Shown one piece after another: positions 1 through 12,800 of a stretch of DNA of 64,000 bases. Source of the stretch: Moringa oleifera. Its lineage: Eukaryota > Streptophyta > Magnoliopsida > Brassicales > Moringaceae. The first letter of the stretch is position 1, and every line of letters starts with the position of its first letter. Position numbers and translations under genes: made by a program. The notes under the pieces were generated by a model, which worked only from the letters and a program-made list of their open reading frames with translations, had not been told where the DNA came from and ran no database searches. The DNA lies in the NCBI GenBank assembly GCA_021397835.1, contig JAJFZO010000344.1:4464001-4528000 (forward strand). The letters are read 5' to 3'.

Positions 1-2976
1 AATATCCACAAGGACGTGACAGATAGCTATTGTCAATAAAGTGGTTAAAACAGTGCAGATATCTGAAGAAAGTGGAAATGCTGATCTAGTGGCAGTGTCA
101 ATAGTGATGGTGATCATGGTAGTGACAATCTGGGGCTACAATAGTAGAGGTGATCTTGGTAGATTACTACCTAAATATGCCAATTATAATAAGATATTTA
201 AGCATTTAATTCAAAATAATGCAAATCTTTAAAATTTTGCTTAACAATTCATAATTAAAGAGCTGCACAAATATGTTCAGTAAGTACTGGCTTGTGGAAG
301 CATTGTAGGGAAAGATAATCACCATTAGTAAACGCTTTCACTACATTCCACACTCATGGACAATTTATGTACTGCTTAGCTTAGCCTTTTCTACGATCAC
401 CAATAGAGTGTAGACAACTCCCTGACTAGGTTTACATAATAATAAAACTCCATCACCTCTAAACGATGTCAGACAAATCAATTCCTATAACCATCAGCAT
501 TCGCAAAGCAGCTGCAGAAGTAAACTCTCTCTCTCGCTCAATATGTCCCTAAAAATTTTCCTCTGTTTCTTCTCAAGTAATCTTGGCAAAGGGGGCACCA
601 AATTATTGTTGCTCCTTACTCTTTTCTCTACTAAAGCCCAAACTAAAGCTATCACCAAATCAGCAAAAGAAAATATACGAAGAAATAGACTACACTCTTT
701 TCTCCACTAAAGCCCAAACTAAAGCTATGACCAAATTAGAAAAATATAGGAAGAAATGGACTAGTAGCTGCAATCAAGTTTTGCTACAGGTGTCGAAGAC
801 TAATGACTCGCTCAAAATTCCCAAGAGAAGAAAAGGAAAATTACAAATAAAATGTTTTGATTCCCGACAAGCATGGAGAATAAACATGAACCAAGGGTAC
901 ATCCAGAGAGCATCATTGTACTTACTGGCCAAACAGAATAGACAATAGGGTACCTAGCATAATATTTGAAACACACACCACGCATCTCATTGCAGACTCC
1001 TAATGATGATTCATCTTGAAATAAAATCAATGTTCGCCAAATTAATCATTACTGATACAAAATTAAAAATTATACATTACTGCTGACAATAATTCTTAAA
1101 TATGTGTAAGAAAACTTAAAACTTGTTTGATGTAATCATCAATGGCATCACTCATGAGATCAATAAGTGTTCAATCTAATGAACGGTGACATGTTTCAAA
1201 TGGTAAAACCTCATTCATATTTCTTAGACGCTAGGTACATTTTACCACATGGTTGATTTTTCACACCGCTTAAACTCCTACTGAATAATGTGCAAATCAA
1301 AAAATGAAATTAAACTAGGCTACAATGTTGCATCATGAGCATTCGCATTTAAGATTCAAAAGTAGGTTAGTTACACCCAAATCGATGTTTAGTGACATGA
1401 TCTAATATTTTTCCTCATACTCAAGTAAGGGATTCTCATTCCTGCTAATAATTTGAAGGTTCTTTTGTACTTTTCTTTATGCACCAGATAAAACAACATA
1501 TCAAGTAAAGGATTCTCATTCCTACTCAAGTGGCATAAAAAAGAGGAACACTCGGCATAGTGTGTAAAATAGGTGGCCTAATTTACTCATTTTTTGGTTC
1601 AATGGGCCTTTGTTTGATAGCCATGAAAACCTTATAAGATTTCTATTATACATGTTAGTCTGCAACTGGCTTCCGTATATGTCCAGCATCCCAAGGGCGC
1701 CTTTGTGAATATATTATACTTCTCTATCAAGAAAAGGAAAACAACATATAAACTGATTTTGAAGGAAACGCAAATAAGACTAGTAAGAAAATCATGGAAA
1801 GGTCTAGCTATATATCTGGCTAGATATTCATTGCCTAACTACGATGGATAAAACTCCCATCACTAGAGGCACAATGTTCATACTTGTCCTTTTGTTAACT
1901 CAACTCCCTTCATCCAGATGAATCATCATAGAGAACAGGTTGCTTACATATTTGTTTCTAGCAAATTCCTTGTGACCCATAGTTTTAATATATGTAACCA
2001 CCTACCTTTTACAAAATAAATATCCATCTCCACCAATCATATTTTCTATGTTTATATAATAACAATACTCAGCAGAAATATAAGGATTCAGCAATTTGCA
2101 GGGTTCGGACCCTCAGTTTAACAAAATAATGCTATGTAAAGCAACACATTGATACAACTATTTAGTTCAAACAATGATGTGTTATATATTGAACTGAGTG
2201 GTGAGAATAAAAGATCCAAAAAAAAAAAACACAAAGTTCACCAAGCATGTTGTCCGTTAGTCACTGTAAGTGTTTGACAACAAGATAGAACTATCTAGCA
2301 TGACTGCAACTATGTAGTTTAGCGAGGAAATGATACAAAAACTTCAAAGTCCATGGATTTGGGTTAAAACACAAGAGCCCTTCCAATCAGTTCTCAGTTC
2401 TAAAGTACGAAGAAATTCTGCATTCAGAACCATAAGATTTATTTATGGATAATAAGATTTTAATATCAATAGTTAATTTTGATTGATGGTATAAAGCAAA
2501 AAGATCAGAATGCAAGAATGAATTCCACCAGATGAGTTTAAATCATTCTAATAACTGTTTGAGGTTCTCTTATCTTCAACTTAAGCTCAATAGTAACATA
2601 TATGTTTTAGTCTTGGATATGAATCAAGAAGATGTCGGTTCAGAGTCTATTGAGAGTTCAGGGTCTATTCAGAGTATTTTTCTTCCCTGAAGTTAAACTA
2701 GCCACTTTCCCAGTACAGCAGATTACATGAAACCGCGCAAGTCAACTCGAAGCTTTCAAAACCTCAATCGACCATAGATATTAACTGAGAAAAGAACAAC
2801 CCAGTATAGAAGGCCTAAAAAAATATTCAACTATCAAAGGAGCATTCCAGGGAACACCCAGCCTACCAAATTAAGATCACATTAAATCCCAAAGAAGCCC
2901 ATAACGACAAGATCAGATGAAAGTAAATCAATGATATGATTAAACTGGTGCAAAGATTCAGTGTCTATTGAGTTAC
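1..2976 (-). other. Intron 1 of the GAUT11-like gene (partial; runs off the left edge)
   Basis: This stretch lies downstream, on the minus strand, of the splice donor that ends the GAUT11-like first exon. I looked for the next GAUT exons (stem region, then the GT8 catalytic domain) on the minus strand and found none, so the intron appears to be at least 2.9 kb. An open frame of 121 codons at 583-948 (+) resembles no family I know and overlaps a tandem duplication (618-693 and 694-764, offset 76 bp), so I do not call it a gene. The intron assignment is an inference. Confidence 0.55.
618..764. repeat. Two-copy tandem duplication, period 76 bp
   Basis: Positions 618-693 and 694-764 share the block ACTCTTTTCTC, then ACTAAAGCCCAAACTAAAGC, and end in GGACTA or AGACTA. 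The second copy has a short deletion and several substitutions. The duplication lies in the presumed GAUT11 intron and has no evident function. Confidence 0.8.
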
Positions 2977-3129
2977 CAGGATTGGATGGTCGACCCGATC
3001 TTCATGGTGATTATGTTGAACCACAAAGAGAACCAATCCAGCAACAGAAAAGGAGCCAAGGAGAACCCAGATCCAACGCGACAACTTCCTTCGAACCGGG
3101 CGCCGATAGTCGGCCGCCCGCCTCCGCAT
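2977..3129 (-). CDS. GAUT11: Galacturonosyltransferase (GAUT11-like), first coding exon only
   Basis: GAUT proteins are Golgi type II membrane glycosyltransferases of family GT8; the family transfers galacturonic acid in pectin synthesis. This 51-codon exon starts at the ATG complementary to 3127-3129 and ends at a GT donor at 2976-2975. It encodes a short basic cytosolic tail (MRRRAADYRRPVRRK) and then a hydrophobic signal anchor at residues 18-37 (RWIWVLLGSFSVAGLVLF), followed by VQHNHHEDRV. That N-terminus matches my memory of Arabidopsis GAUT11 more closely than GAUT10. Codon content is much more GC-rich than the flanks. The catalytic domain with its DDD-type metal motif is not in the window. 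The family call rests on the N-terminus only, which diverges quickly in this family. Confidence 0.8.
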
Positions 3130-3449
3130 CTTTGGCTTATTCCCTCCACAATTTTCAGCACCAAATCAAGATTGCATAGCAACCCATCTCTTCGATTTGG
3201 TCAAAAAAGGAAAAGCACCCAAGTATAGCATCTCTCATCATGTAGTCAACATGAATACCCAATACGCTATAAGCTTATAAGGTATTCACATAAACAAAGC
3301 CGTCAATCAAGAATGAAGAATCAACTAAAAGAAAGTGTGGGTTTGATTTGAGAGATGCAAAGAATGGCAAGAACCAATGGCGATGTGATCTGGAACTCTC
3401 ACGTGTGTGAATAGTTTGACAGTAGAGACAGGAAAGATTTTAACCAGAG

Positions 3450-3485
<36 letters not shown>

Positions 3486-3660
3486 CCCTTGAAAGGCAGG
3501 TTCTTTAGCTCCGCAAATCAAAAGAAAGATGACAAGAACTTGCCTTTTTTGATTGCGAAGAGAGGAAGGACAAGTAAGAAGGCCAGCACATGAAGGCATG
3601 TGATGGGTATCACTCATAAATCCCAAAAAAAAAACATACAAAGCTTTCTTATTGTTTATA
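3130..3660 (-). promoter_or_regulatory. Presumed 5' UTR and proximal promoter of the GAUT11-like gene
   Basis: This sequence lies directly upstream of the GAUT11-like start codon on the minus strand. It contains a CT tract on the plus strand (GA on the transcript strand) at 3455-3483, a common feature of plant 5' leaders, and CACGTG-type DNA at about 3402 (CTCACGTGTG). No TATA box or transcription start can be fixed. Confidence 0.4.
3455..3483. repeat. (CT)n microsatellite
   Basis: An uninterrupted CT dinucleotide run of about 29 bp in the presumed leader or promoter of the GAUT11-like gene. A second, GA-type run lies at about 3744-3762. Confidence 0.95.
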
Positions 3661-6600
3661 TTAAACTAGTGAAAAAAATTACTTGAAGGTTACACTACAT
3701 CTTTTTCCAAACATTTTCTAGTCTTCTCTTTCTTGTGAAAAAAAGAGAGAGAGAGAGAGAGATCAGTGCATATAGCTAATTGAGTGTGGATCTACTAGCA
3801 TTGCACTTTGTTAAAGAGAGAACCCTGAGTTGCATTTGGGTTTGTATATATTTTCTTTTCTACTGCAAGTTATTTTTGAAGCAATTTAAGAGAAAATTAA
3901 CTATAAGATCTGTGGAGTAGGACATACCATTAATCTGACTTCATGGCCACATGTGAGTGTTGTAAGTTGCATAAAGTATAAGATGCAATAATAGCTGTTT
4001 CATCAGAAGGTGTGCCCATCCATGCTTTATGCCTCTATGGTCCACTAACCTCCTTTGTTGCTCAGCACAGTTCTCTGTTGCCTGATTTGCTTATCATCTC
4101 AATACAATTTAGTTTGTGTGATCTTATATTATCATCGTGTATGTCAAAATGTCACAATAGTTCTTTATTTGATTTTTTAAAATAAAAATTGTAGTTGTCT
4201 AATTTTGTTTCCAAACACATAAATATCAGATATTTTTCATTTAAAGTAATCCACATTGCACTTTTGTCTTAAATTAGTCATTTATTAACATACAGTTATT
4301 TTAAAAATATTAAGGAGCTTGGGTTAAATATTTTAGTGAAAAGTATGCAAATCTTTTTTCCAATGAAAATTTTAAAAAATATTTTTAATTTTTGGATTAA
4401 ATATTATTTAAAATTTTAATTTTTTAATTTTGTCTTAAAATTTAAAACATCTTCAAATGAAATGAGAAATGGTCAAATTAAAATTTTACTCAAACTATTA
4501 TAAAAAATTAAGTATATTTTTGTTATTAAAATATTTAAAAAATAATTCAATTAAATTTTATACTCTATTTCGAGTCAATGTTTTAATTTTTAAAAATTTT
4601 TAATTCATAAGTTACTTATTATAAATGTTTTAAATTTTTTATAGTAACACTTTTTTTAAAATATTTTTGACACTTAAAAACTTTTAAATTTTTCATTATG
4701 ATAACTTCAATATTTTGTTACATTCATAAAAAAATTTAAATCAAAATTCGTAATAAAACATCATTAATTTAAATATTTTTAATTTTTTAATAAAATTTAA
4801 TTTGATTATTTTTTATCAATTAAATTTTATTTAAATATGTTTTGAAGTTTAAGGCAAAAATTAAGAGAGATACAGTGTTCTTAATGGGAGCATTACTTGT
4901 TTTAAGTTTAAAGAATATAGTACTTTTAAAATTAAAAGTTAGTTTTATTAGAAAATTAGAAATATTAAACTCAATTGTTCACTAATATTAGTTTTAACTT
5001 TTATTTTGAAACAAAATATATGAATAATCACTTCATTTACATGTTTATTATTATTTAATATGTTCTTTTTTCTATAATACGGATTGAGAAAAGAAAATAT
5101 TATTTTCAAAATATAATAAATAAAAATAAATTATAATAAATTAATAACTCAAAATATTTATAATAAAAATATAAATCTTATTCATCAAATTTTAAATATT
5201 TAAATTACTTATAAATATATAATTTAAAAAGTAAAAGTTAAAAGCAATAAATATTATATATATATATATATATTTAGATATATGATAATATAATCATATC
5301 AAACTTTTTTAAAGAATTCACATCAGTACTTAGGTGACATTGATTGATTTTTTATATTTATTTACAAATTTTTTTCCTAATTTTATGACAATAATTTTAT
5401 TTAAAAATTATCTTATTTTTATAAAATAAATAAGATTAATATTATTTGAATTTAAATCATACTATTTAAATATATATTAAAATTTTATAAATATTAAAAT
5501 TCTATAAAATAGTTATCATATATATATATATATATATATTCTTAAATAAGAAATTGTTTCATGTTGATAATATGGTTTTGTGGCGATTGATTTTTTTTTT
5601 TTGGTGATATATTTATAAGAACATTTAAATTTTAATTTGATGAAAATTTTATTTTTTATGTTTTAAATTATTTTTTATAAAATATTTATTATTTAATTTA
5701 TCAATTTAAATTTAAATATAACATTATATTAATTTGATAATTTTATCAAAATAGTTTTGATTTTAATTTATTGACAAATTTAATCTTAAAATTATAGAGT
5801 TTTAAACTCATTGTAATTCATAATTTAAATTTTGAAGTTAGCGATAAATTTAATTTTAAAATATTAATCATTATATATATATATATATTTGAATTCCTTA
5901 ATCCTTCAAACATCAAAGAGTTTAGTTTGAATTGAACATATTCATTAGTTGCAAGCAAATTTCACTTTAATTATTAAATATACTTTTAGTTATGTCTTTT
6001 ATCTTTCATTTTACTATATTGAAATGTTTTTCTCTTCTAATTTTGTAATTGCATATATATAGTTTTTTAGTTGTTTATGTGAAAAAGATATTAATCATTA
6101 AATTGATTAAAATTTATTTTGCATTTTTTTTCTTTTTATAGTCAAAAAATTGTGTAAAACTTATATTTATGAACCGATTAATAAAAATTATACATTAGTA
6201 ATATAATAATATCAAAATCAGTTTTATAAATTACAACATAGACAAGTTTTATTTTATAAATATATATTAAAATATAATATTAAACTATTTATACGTATTC
6301 TTTGGATATTTTAATTTTATTCAATTTTATATATAAAACGAAAGCATTTCTTTACTTTTTAAGTGTCTAGATCAACTTCTATGTGGGAGATTTAATTTAC
6401 GTTCATATTTTAAAAATTATTAATATTAAATATTTTTCATAATCTTAAATTTTAGAATTATATTAATATTGATAATTTGAATTATAGTTTTAAATTTTAA
6501 ATTTAACAATATTTATTTACAAAAATTTAATTTCACATTGGATAATATTTACATAAAAATTAATAAAAATTAACATTATAATTTTAAAGTTTGAATTTAT

Positions 6601-8003
6601 TAATATTTACCTAAAAATTTAAATTTTATATTATTGGATAATTTTTATATATAAATTGTATAAATTTAAATTCATATTAATATCTTAATATTTATTAAAA
6701 TATTATCAAATTTAAATGTAATGATAAATGAAATAACTTTCAAGAAATAGCACTTCATAATTTAGATTTATGTTATTTTAAATAATATTTTATATACAAT
6801 AATTTCATATTTGAATTTATTTAAATATAATATTTTTTTATTTAAGTTAATATATTTTATTTTTTAATATTTGTTATTTGAGTAAATGTTCTAAAAAAAT
6901 TATAAAATATATTCTTAGTACTGAATCAAGCTTTGATATTTAAAATGTGACGAAACAAACCCTTAAATTTCATATCAAATCGAATTAAATCTTCTACTAA
7001 GAAAAAATCTGATCTATTAATGATCGTTCACCTTTGATAAGAGACATATATGAGTTTTATAAAAAAAAATTACGCAGAACAATAAAATATTATTTTTTTT
7101 TTCTCTTTGTCTTGTTGGAAAAAGAAACTCGAATGTAATATTCAGATTTTTTGAAAGGAGTTCTACTGTTGCGAACCTTAATTAAACAAAAAAAAAAAAA
7201 AAGGCACACAGAGTGAGGAATAAAAAATAAATCTTGAGAAATAGATTGAACAAACTTGTTTAGCTTCAGGCCTGCATGAGGTTGGCTTTCATGTGGGTTA
7301 GTTCTACCCATCAAACCATATGGTAACTTATCCAATAACTAGTGAGATTAAGAGTGTTGAAATCGCAACAAATCTCGAACACCTTCATCAAACTTATAAT
7401 GTAGTAATGGCCTACGTTGGTGATGAATATAGATTTTATTTTTGCTAACCCATTTTCCACCTACTGTTATTGATGCTTTTAAGGGATCAAGATCAACCTC
7501 TTTATTTTCCAATTCTATCTTATCATGAAGAAATGACAGTTTCAACTCAAAGCTCTAAAATAAAGGATGTTGCAACACCTTAAATGCGTTTGGCATATCA
7601 ACAAATTAAAATCATATAATAAAATAAACAAAATATTAAAAAGATTTATCGGTCAATTTGCATGCTTTATAATGATTAAACAAGAATATATTATAGTAGT
7701 TTGCAATATGCAATATTTAGTGCAAAATAATTATTGGAATTCAAGGAGATACCTCAATTTAGGGCAAGTATTTAGCAGATGGGAAATAAGAGTAGAGCTT
7801 CTGGAATATGATCTATAAAAAATAGGTCCATTTTATTCTTTACAATATTGACGTGACGTTCAAAATAATGAACAAATGAATGTCCACCACTAGTCATGTA
7901 GAAATAAAAGCGCACAACCTAAACTAAACAAGTCTAATACATGTGTTTCATGACTACACGGATGAAGTGATTCATGTTCATAAACACATGTTTTAACTTT
8001 CTA
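3661..8003. other. AT-rich intergenic region, no gene supported
   Basis: From about 4150 to 6950 the sequence is almost entirely A and T, with long homopolymer runs and TA microsatellites at about 5254-5272, 5519-5540 and 5873-5888. Short open frames at 7090-7335 and 7348-7545 (-) and 7567-7818 (+) resemble no protein family I recognise and lack coding-like composition. No transposon termini were identified. Confidence 0.7.
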
Positions 8004-8103
8004 TTTTTAACAAATAAAACAAAGGAAGAGAGAAACCAACAGAAGCTTATCTCTTTTTAACAAATAAAACAAAGGAAGAGAGAAACCAACAGAAGCTTAT
8101 CTC
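8004..8103. repeat. Perfect two-copy 50-bp tandem duplication
   Basis: The 50-bp unit beginning TTTTTAACAAATAAAACAAA occurs at 8004-8053 and again without any difference at 8054-8103. Perfect identity in otherwise decayed intergenic DNA implies a recent duplication or an assembly artefact. Confidence 0.97.
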
Positions 8104-8718
8104 TTTCTTCTTATGACGCCCATTCAACATTATATCTGATGGCTATGATGATGGTGGTTTGCTCAGTTGATAATAAGCGTATTTCAATCATCTTCAAGTC
8201 AATGTTGAACATCTCATCGTCAAACATCAAAACTCAGAGCACCCTACCGATTGCAAAGTATATGAGCCCTTCTTATCTTGGGTTGCCTTCTTCATTCAGT
8301 ACTCTATTGTTAACTACATATAACATCTTAATCATCATGTTTGACAGTGGCTATTCCTTCCTTCGTAGTCTTCATCCTTGAGTTGGCATTGCTTGAGCTT
8401 TCAGATAAACCAAGTCAAAAAAGACCGGTTGGCTGATGTAACGGGGGCTATCACGGCAATCTTGTCGAATGCTCAATAATTTCGTCAGCCTACTTAGACC
8501 AAAGAAATGATAAAGATTATGGTGTGTATCTTTTCATACCAGATGCACACCCACTTGTACCAATTGGCTTAGTACCAAACCAAGAGAGACTACAGTTTAT
8601 GTGTCCTTTAGTAATATGGGTGCTCGACACCCATTGCTAATCAATTGGATTGGAGTAACCAGACACTCATCTTTACCTTTTTCCACTTGTTCTTCTTTTC
8701 ATTTTGTATAAGATGGCT
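8104..8718. other. Intergenic, no recognised gene
   Basis: This stretch is less AT-rich than its left neighbour. It has an 80-codon open frame at 8139-8381 (+) that matches no family I know. I see no splice structure or transposon signature. Confidence 0.5.
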
Positions 8719-8882
8719 CATATCTGCAATGATTATGATTTGGATCAAGGGATAAAGGCTAGCATTAATGGTGTTTCAACATCTTAGTGCTAGCCTTATT
8801 CATATCTATAACGGTTGTGATTTAGATTAAGGGACAAAGGCTGGCATTAATAGAGTTTTAATATCTTAATGCTAGCCTTGTT
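8719..8882. repeat. Diverged 82-bp tandem duplication containing a hairpin
   Basis: Positions 8719-8800 and 8801-8882 are two copies with roughly 15-20% difference. Each copy carries inverted arms: AAGGCTAGCATTAA near its middle and TTAGTGCTAGCCTT near its end in copy 1, and a slightly changed pair in copy 2. The arms could form a stem of about 14 bp. Confidence 0.85.
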
Positions 8883-8897
8883 CATGGTGCTTTGCAA

Positions 8898-9047
8898 TCA
8901 TAAATAACTTTGGGATCCCACCTTGTCACTAACAACTCTCCTCTCGAAGCTAAAAGGCACGCAAAGACCAACATAACCATCTTTGTCTTTTAGCAGTCTA
9001 ACTTTTAAAGGCCACCCTTGAGTTCCAAAACCATGGTACTTCTCCAT
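8898..9047 (-). other. Unrecognised 49-codon open frame, possible gene remnant
   Basis: On the minus strand an ATG at 9047 opens a short frame starting MEKYHGFGTQGWPLKV and ending in SQSYL. Its composition is more coding-like than its surroundings, and the frame is lost just after. I do not recognise the protein. It could be a decayed exon or chance. Confidence 0.2.
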
Positions 9048-10150
9048 GGGGCTCAGTAAGCAGAGAGAATGTGAGAGAGAAAGTGAAAAGCTATGGTAAA
9101 AAGTGAAAAAAAAAAAAAAAACGTGAAGAGAAATAATCTAACCTGTTTGTTTTTTTAAATTAAAAAAAACAATGATATTCCTATGTTAACGTTTGCTTTT
9201 CTTAAAATTTTAAGATTTATTTCGATAATTGATTATAAATTAATATTTATTTTACTATTTTTTAAATATTAAGATTTAATTTGTGATTAGAGGTATACTT
9301 TGTAGTTTTTTTGAAACATTTATTTTTGTTATTTTTTTAAAGTTTTTTTCACAGCTTGTTATTTTAAAAGTTTATTATTATATTTTTAATTTTTTAAAAT
9401 ATTATAACATTAATGAAAATTATAATACAAAATTCTTCGATAAAAAATTATTTTTAAAAAATATTGTGTTTGTTATAAAAATTTAATATAAAAAATTATA
9501 CCAATAAATTAATTTTAATGATATAATTACAAAATAATATATTAAATATACAAAATATTATTAAAATTTATTTTTAAAATTACAATAAATATAAAATTTA
9601 CTTTTATCTTATCAAAAATAAACATGTAAAAAATATTTTTTAAAAAATAATATTTTTTGAGAGAAAAAAAGGGTACTTTTGCTATTGAAAAAAATGTGAC
9701 AATGGAAAGAAATTCACCTATGCTCAAGTACCTTGACATGTTACTTTATAAATTTTTAATTTTTTTATTAATTAATACAAATTAATAAATCTTTTATGTT
9801 ATTTGCACCATGGAGTGATTTACTAAAAAATAATATTTAATTATTTCTTATACATTAGGTAGTTAATCACAAAATTATAGATTTTAATCTATTGTCGTGG
9901 ATGGAAATATAGAACATCTTTTAAAAATAAAATTAAATAAAATATTTAACTCATTTCTTTAGAATTTCATTCCAAAAGGGGCATTAATTGGACAGAATCA
10001 AAACTCTTTATTAATACACATATTTCCCTTCATTAATAATAATACCTTAGAAAAACCAAACTGAAAATAAAAGTTCATATGTTTGTCAGAAATTTAATTT
10101 GTAAGAATTAGTGGGATATTTCTATAATTTTTAAAAATATTTCGGAAACT
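9048..10150. other. AT-rich intergenic region
   Basis: Poly(A) at about 9107-9121, then strongly AT-rich DNA. The two open frames here (9283-9486 + and 9542-9739 -) are low-complexity Phe, Ile, Lys and Asn strings and are not credible genes. Confidence 0.7.
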
Positions 10151-10552
10151 TCTGTAATTGGCTTTCTCTATCTTTTTGCTTCTTCTATCAATTATCCCCG
10201 CCTCTCAAAAAGAAGAATTCGCAAGAATCTTTTCCTTTTCTGTCTCCCTCCCTCTGTTTCTTGTCCCTCTCCTGAAGAGTTATGTGTCCTCTCTAATTGT
10301 AAATTGGCCGCCCGAAAGCCGAGCCCTGAAATTTGCTGTTCCTAATGACAAAGGCTGCAGGTTTTGACCTCTCGTTTCTTCTCTGTTAACCATAATATTT
10401 GTTTTATTTTAGATTTTTTTATTATTGATGTCTGTCTCGGTCGATTGCCATCATCCTTGACCACCGAAAAAACTTGACAAAGCATTGCATCTGATGACTG
10501 TTTGACTGGTGAGATTGGGGGAGAAAAAAAGGATTCTTCTTCTTTCTACATT

Positions 10553-10579
10553 TCTCTCTCTCTCTCTCTCTCTCTCTCT
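10553..10579. repeat. (TC)n microsatellite
   Basis: A pure TC dinucleotide run of about 27 bp upstream of the carrier gene, inside the possible leader intron. Confidence 0.9.
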
Positions 10580-12679
10580 TTTGGCTGGGACAATATGTAT
10601 ATATTTTTTATTTACGTAGCACCAAGGGAATGCTAAACTTTACTCGTATAATTAGTTTTTAGAGGTTAGAAATGTTATGTTTTCCATTGTTTTGGGATTT
10701 TAGACTATCTGCTTGAATTGTTCTTTCATACTTGAAAAACCTCCTCTATATTCTGAAGAGCCAGACAGAATAGGCTTCTTTAGTATTTTCGCTAGGGAAT
10801 GAAACTGGGTTTGGCTGAAAATAAGGCTGTACCTTACAACTTAGTGGCTTAACAAGCTGTCCTTATGTTTTTGCAAACCTGGTTTGTTAGGTTCAAGAAC
10901 ATGATTATGGAGTCCTGAGATGGACGTGATGGATAAAATTCATTTACTACGATCATCTCCTACGAGGTTCACAAGCATCATAACCTTGGTGCCTATATTA
11001 TCTTTCACTGGAAAGGCCCAAGCTACAACTAGATGTGCTTATCTAGTTATGGTCCCAACAACTTGGGAGGGCTAATTTAATGGCTGTTCTACTCTCGAGC
11101 ATTTTGCATTTTATGAGCCACAACTTTTATAATCAGACCGAGTAGCCTCTAAATATAAGGCCAAGCTGCTTGACTTATAAAAAACAGTGACATGGACTTG
11201 TTGACATCTTAAGGTGAGTAATATGCTAGGGAAGGGTGGTAATTTGCAATTTGATCGATGTTTGTCCTAATAAGCCCTTGGCATTCAAGGTAATTCTTGA
11301 AGTGAGTTTGATTAGAATAATTAGGGGGTTACCATTCCTGGGTTTTGAAAGAGGGTAAAATGCTCGGAGAAAATTTGTCTTACAAGGTGACTATGATGGG
11401 GGTCTTGTCTTTTTCTCAATTGAAAAGGAGGTCTCTTCAAGGAAGCATTGTCCTAGTGAGGTGTGAAGTTGTTCTAGAATTTAAAACATAGTATTTAGTC
11501 TTGTTTTCAATCAGTTCAAAACTTTTGGGTCAAGTGGCTTTTCAAGATTCTACCGGCGTAGGAATTCCAATGTTCAAATCTTGAGTCTGGGGGCATAGCC
11601 CCATTGTTTGGCCATGTTGGTTTCTGGGCGACGTTAGAGTTTAATGTTATTGGGGTCATTTCTCTTTACTTTTGGTTGCTGGGTTCCATGGATATCAGTC
11701 TTGGATATGAAGGATGGTTATCTCACATAAAAGGTTTTTTTTTTTTTTTTTGTTGTTTGTTGGCATTGTATATTTGGTTGAGGTTCACAGGAAAGTAAGT
11801 GATGTGATCATCTACTAAAAGAATTCTAGTGTTAACATGGAGGTTACATCGCAATTGTCTCTTGAAGCAAGTCCTTGCATGGATCTTGAAAGTATGCCCA
11901 CACAACTTTAAGGACTTAGAATGTTCCAAGAAGAGGAATAGAGAATCAGAGTTTACATGTGGTGGGAGTTGAAAAATAGTTGACCTCTAATTTCTGTCTG
12001 GGATGTCTTCCAATGGCAAATTAGAGAAAAGATTCACACAGTTGGCCCTTTCTGGCTTGGGATGAAGGTGTAGTTTGAGTTAACTTCTTCCAATGAGAAG
12101 AGGTATTGATCTACTGTATAGAACAAAAGATGGATAGTTTGGGCTTGAAGTTCTACCCCTTCCTCTTATACTATGGCATCTTGTTCAAAGGTAAATCCTG
12201 TACATTCCCTTTGATAAGTTAAATCAAAATTCAACTCTTTCACAAAGACATACTGGGAATTTTTTTATGCTGGAGTCCCAATACCCAGGCCATTAAGCCA
12301 ATGATTTACTGTTCCTCCCCTTCTAACAGAGTATTCTCTTCCTTCAATTTCCTTAGCTTCATGTGCAGCTGACTCCATATCCCTCTCCCTCACGGTGCTA
12401 ACATACGAAGAGCTGAAATGCCAACGACAGCCTTTAATTCAATGCCATCCATTTTACTTTAGCTGCAGAGGGCATTCTTTCAAGAGGCTCTCTGTCTCTA
12501 TTTGATTGGTGATTCAATTTAGGGAATCTTTCCACAGAAATTTTATTTTGATGGGAACTCTTTTTGGCTAATATTTGACGCCACCATGACCATTGAGCCC
12601 TATAAGATTGAAACGTTCCTTTTGTAAGGTACCTTTGTTGGTTTTCCCATCCAGGAACCTTTTTTTTAAAAAAAAAAAA

Positions 12680-12800
12680 TTGGAAAAAAGTATTATATAT
12701 TTATATTAAATAAAAGTAGCACCAAAAGGGTGCTGCCCATTTACATGTATAGTTATCTATCTAGGGTTTCTATAAACTCTATATAATCTTCCTCATCAAA
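12680..12800 (-). mobile_element. Probable LINE 3'-end fragment
   Basis: Reading the minus strand, a segment ends in a block equivalent to GGGCAGCACCCTTTTGGTGC followed by an AT-rich tail. The same block occurs at the 3' end of the LINE at 23337-28262 (complement of GGCACCAAGGGAGTGCAACC) and, in weaker form, at about 10614-10660. This is typical of 5'-truncated plant L1-type insertions. The upstream limit of the fragment is unclear. Confidence 0.5.

Noticed and set aside
583..948. 121-codon open frame as a gene
   Set aside because: It overlaps a tandem duplication inside the presumed GAUT11 intron, opens without context and resembles no family.
812..1030. Possible further GAUT11 exon on the minus strand
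   Set aside because: The translation has none of the GAUT stem or GT8 motifs and no matching splice sites.
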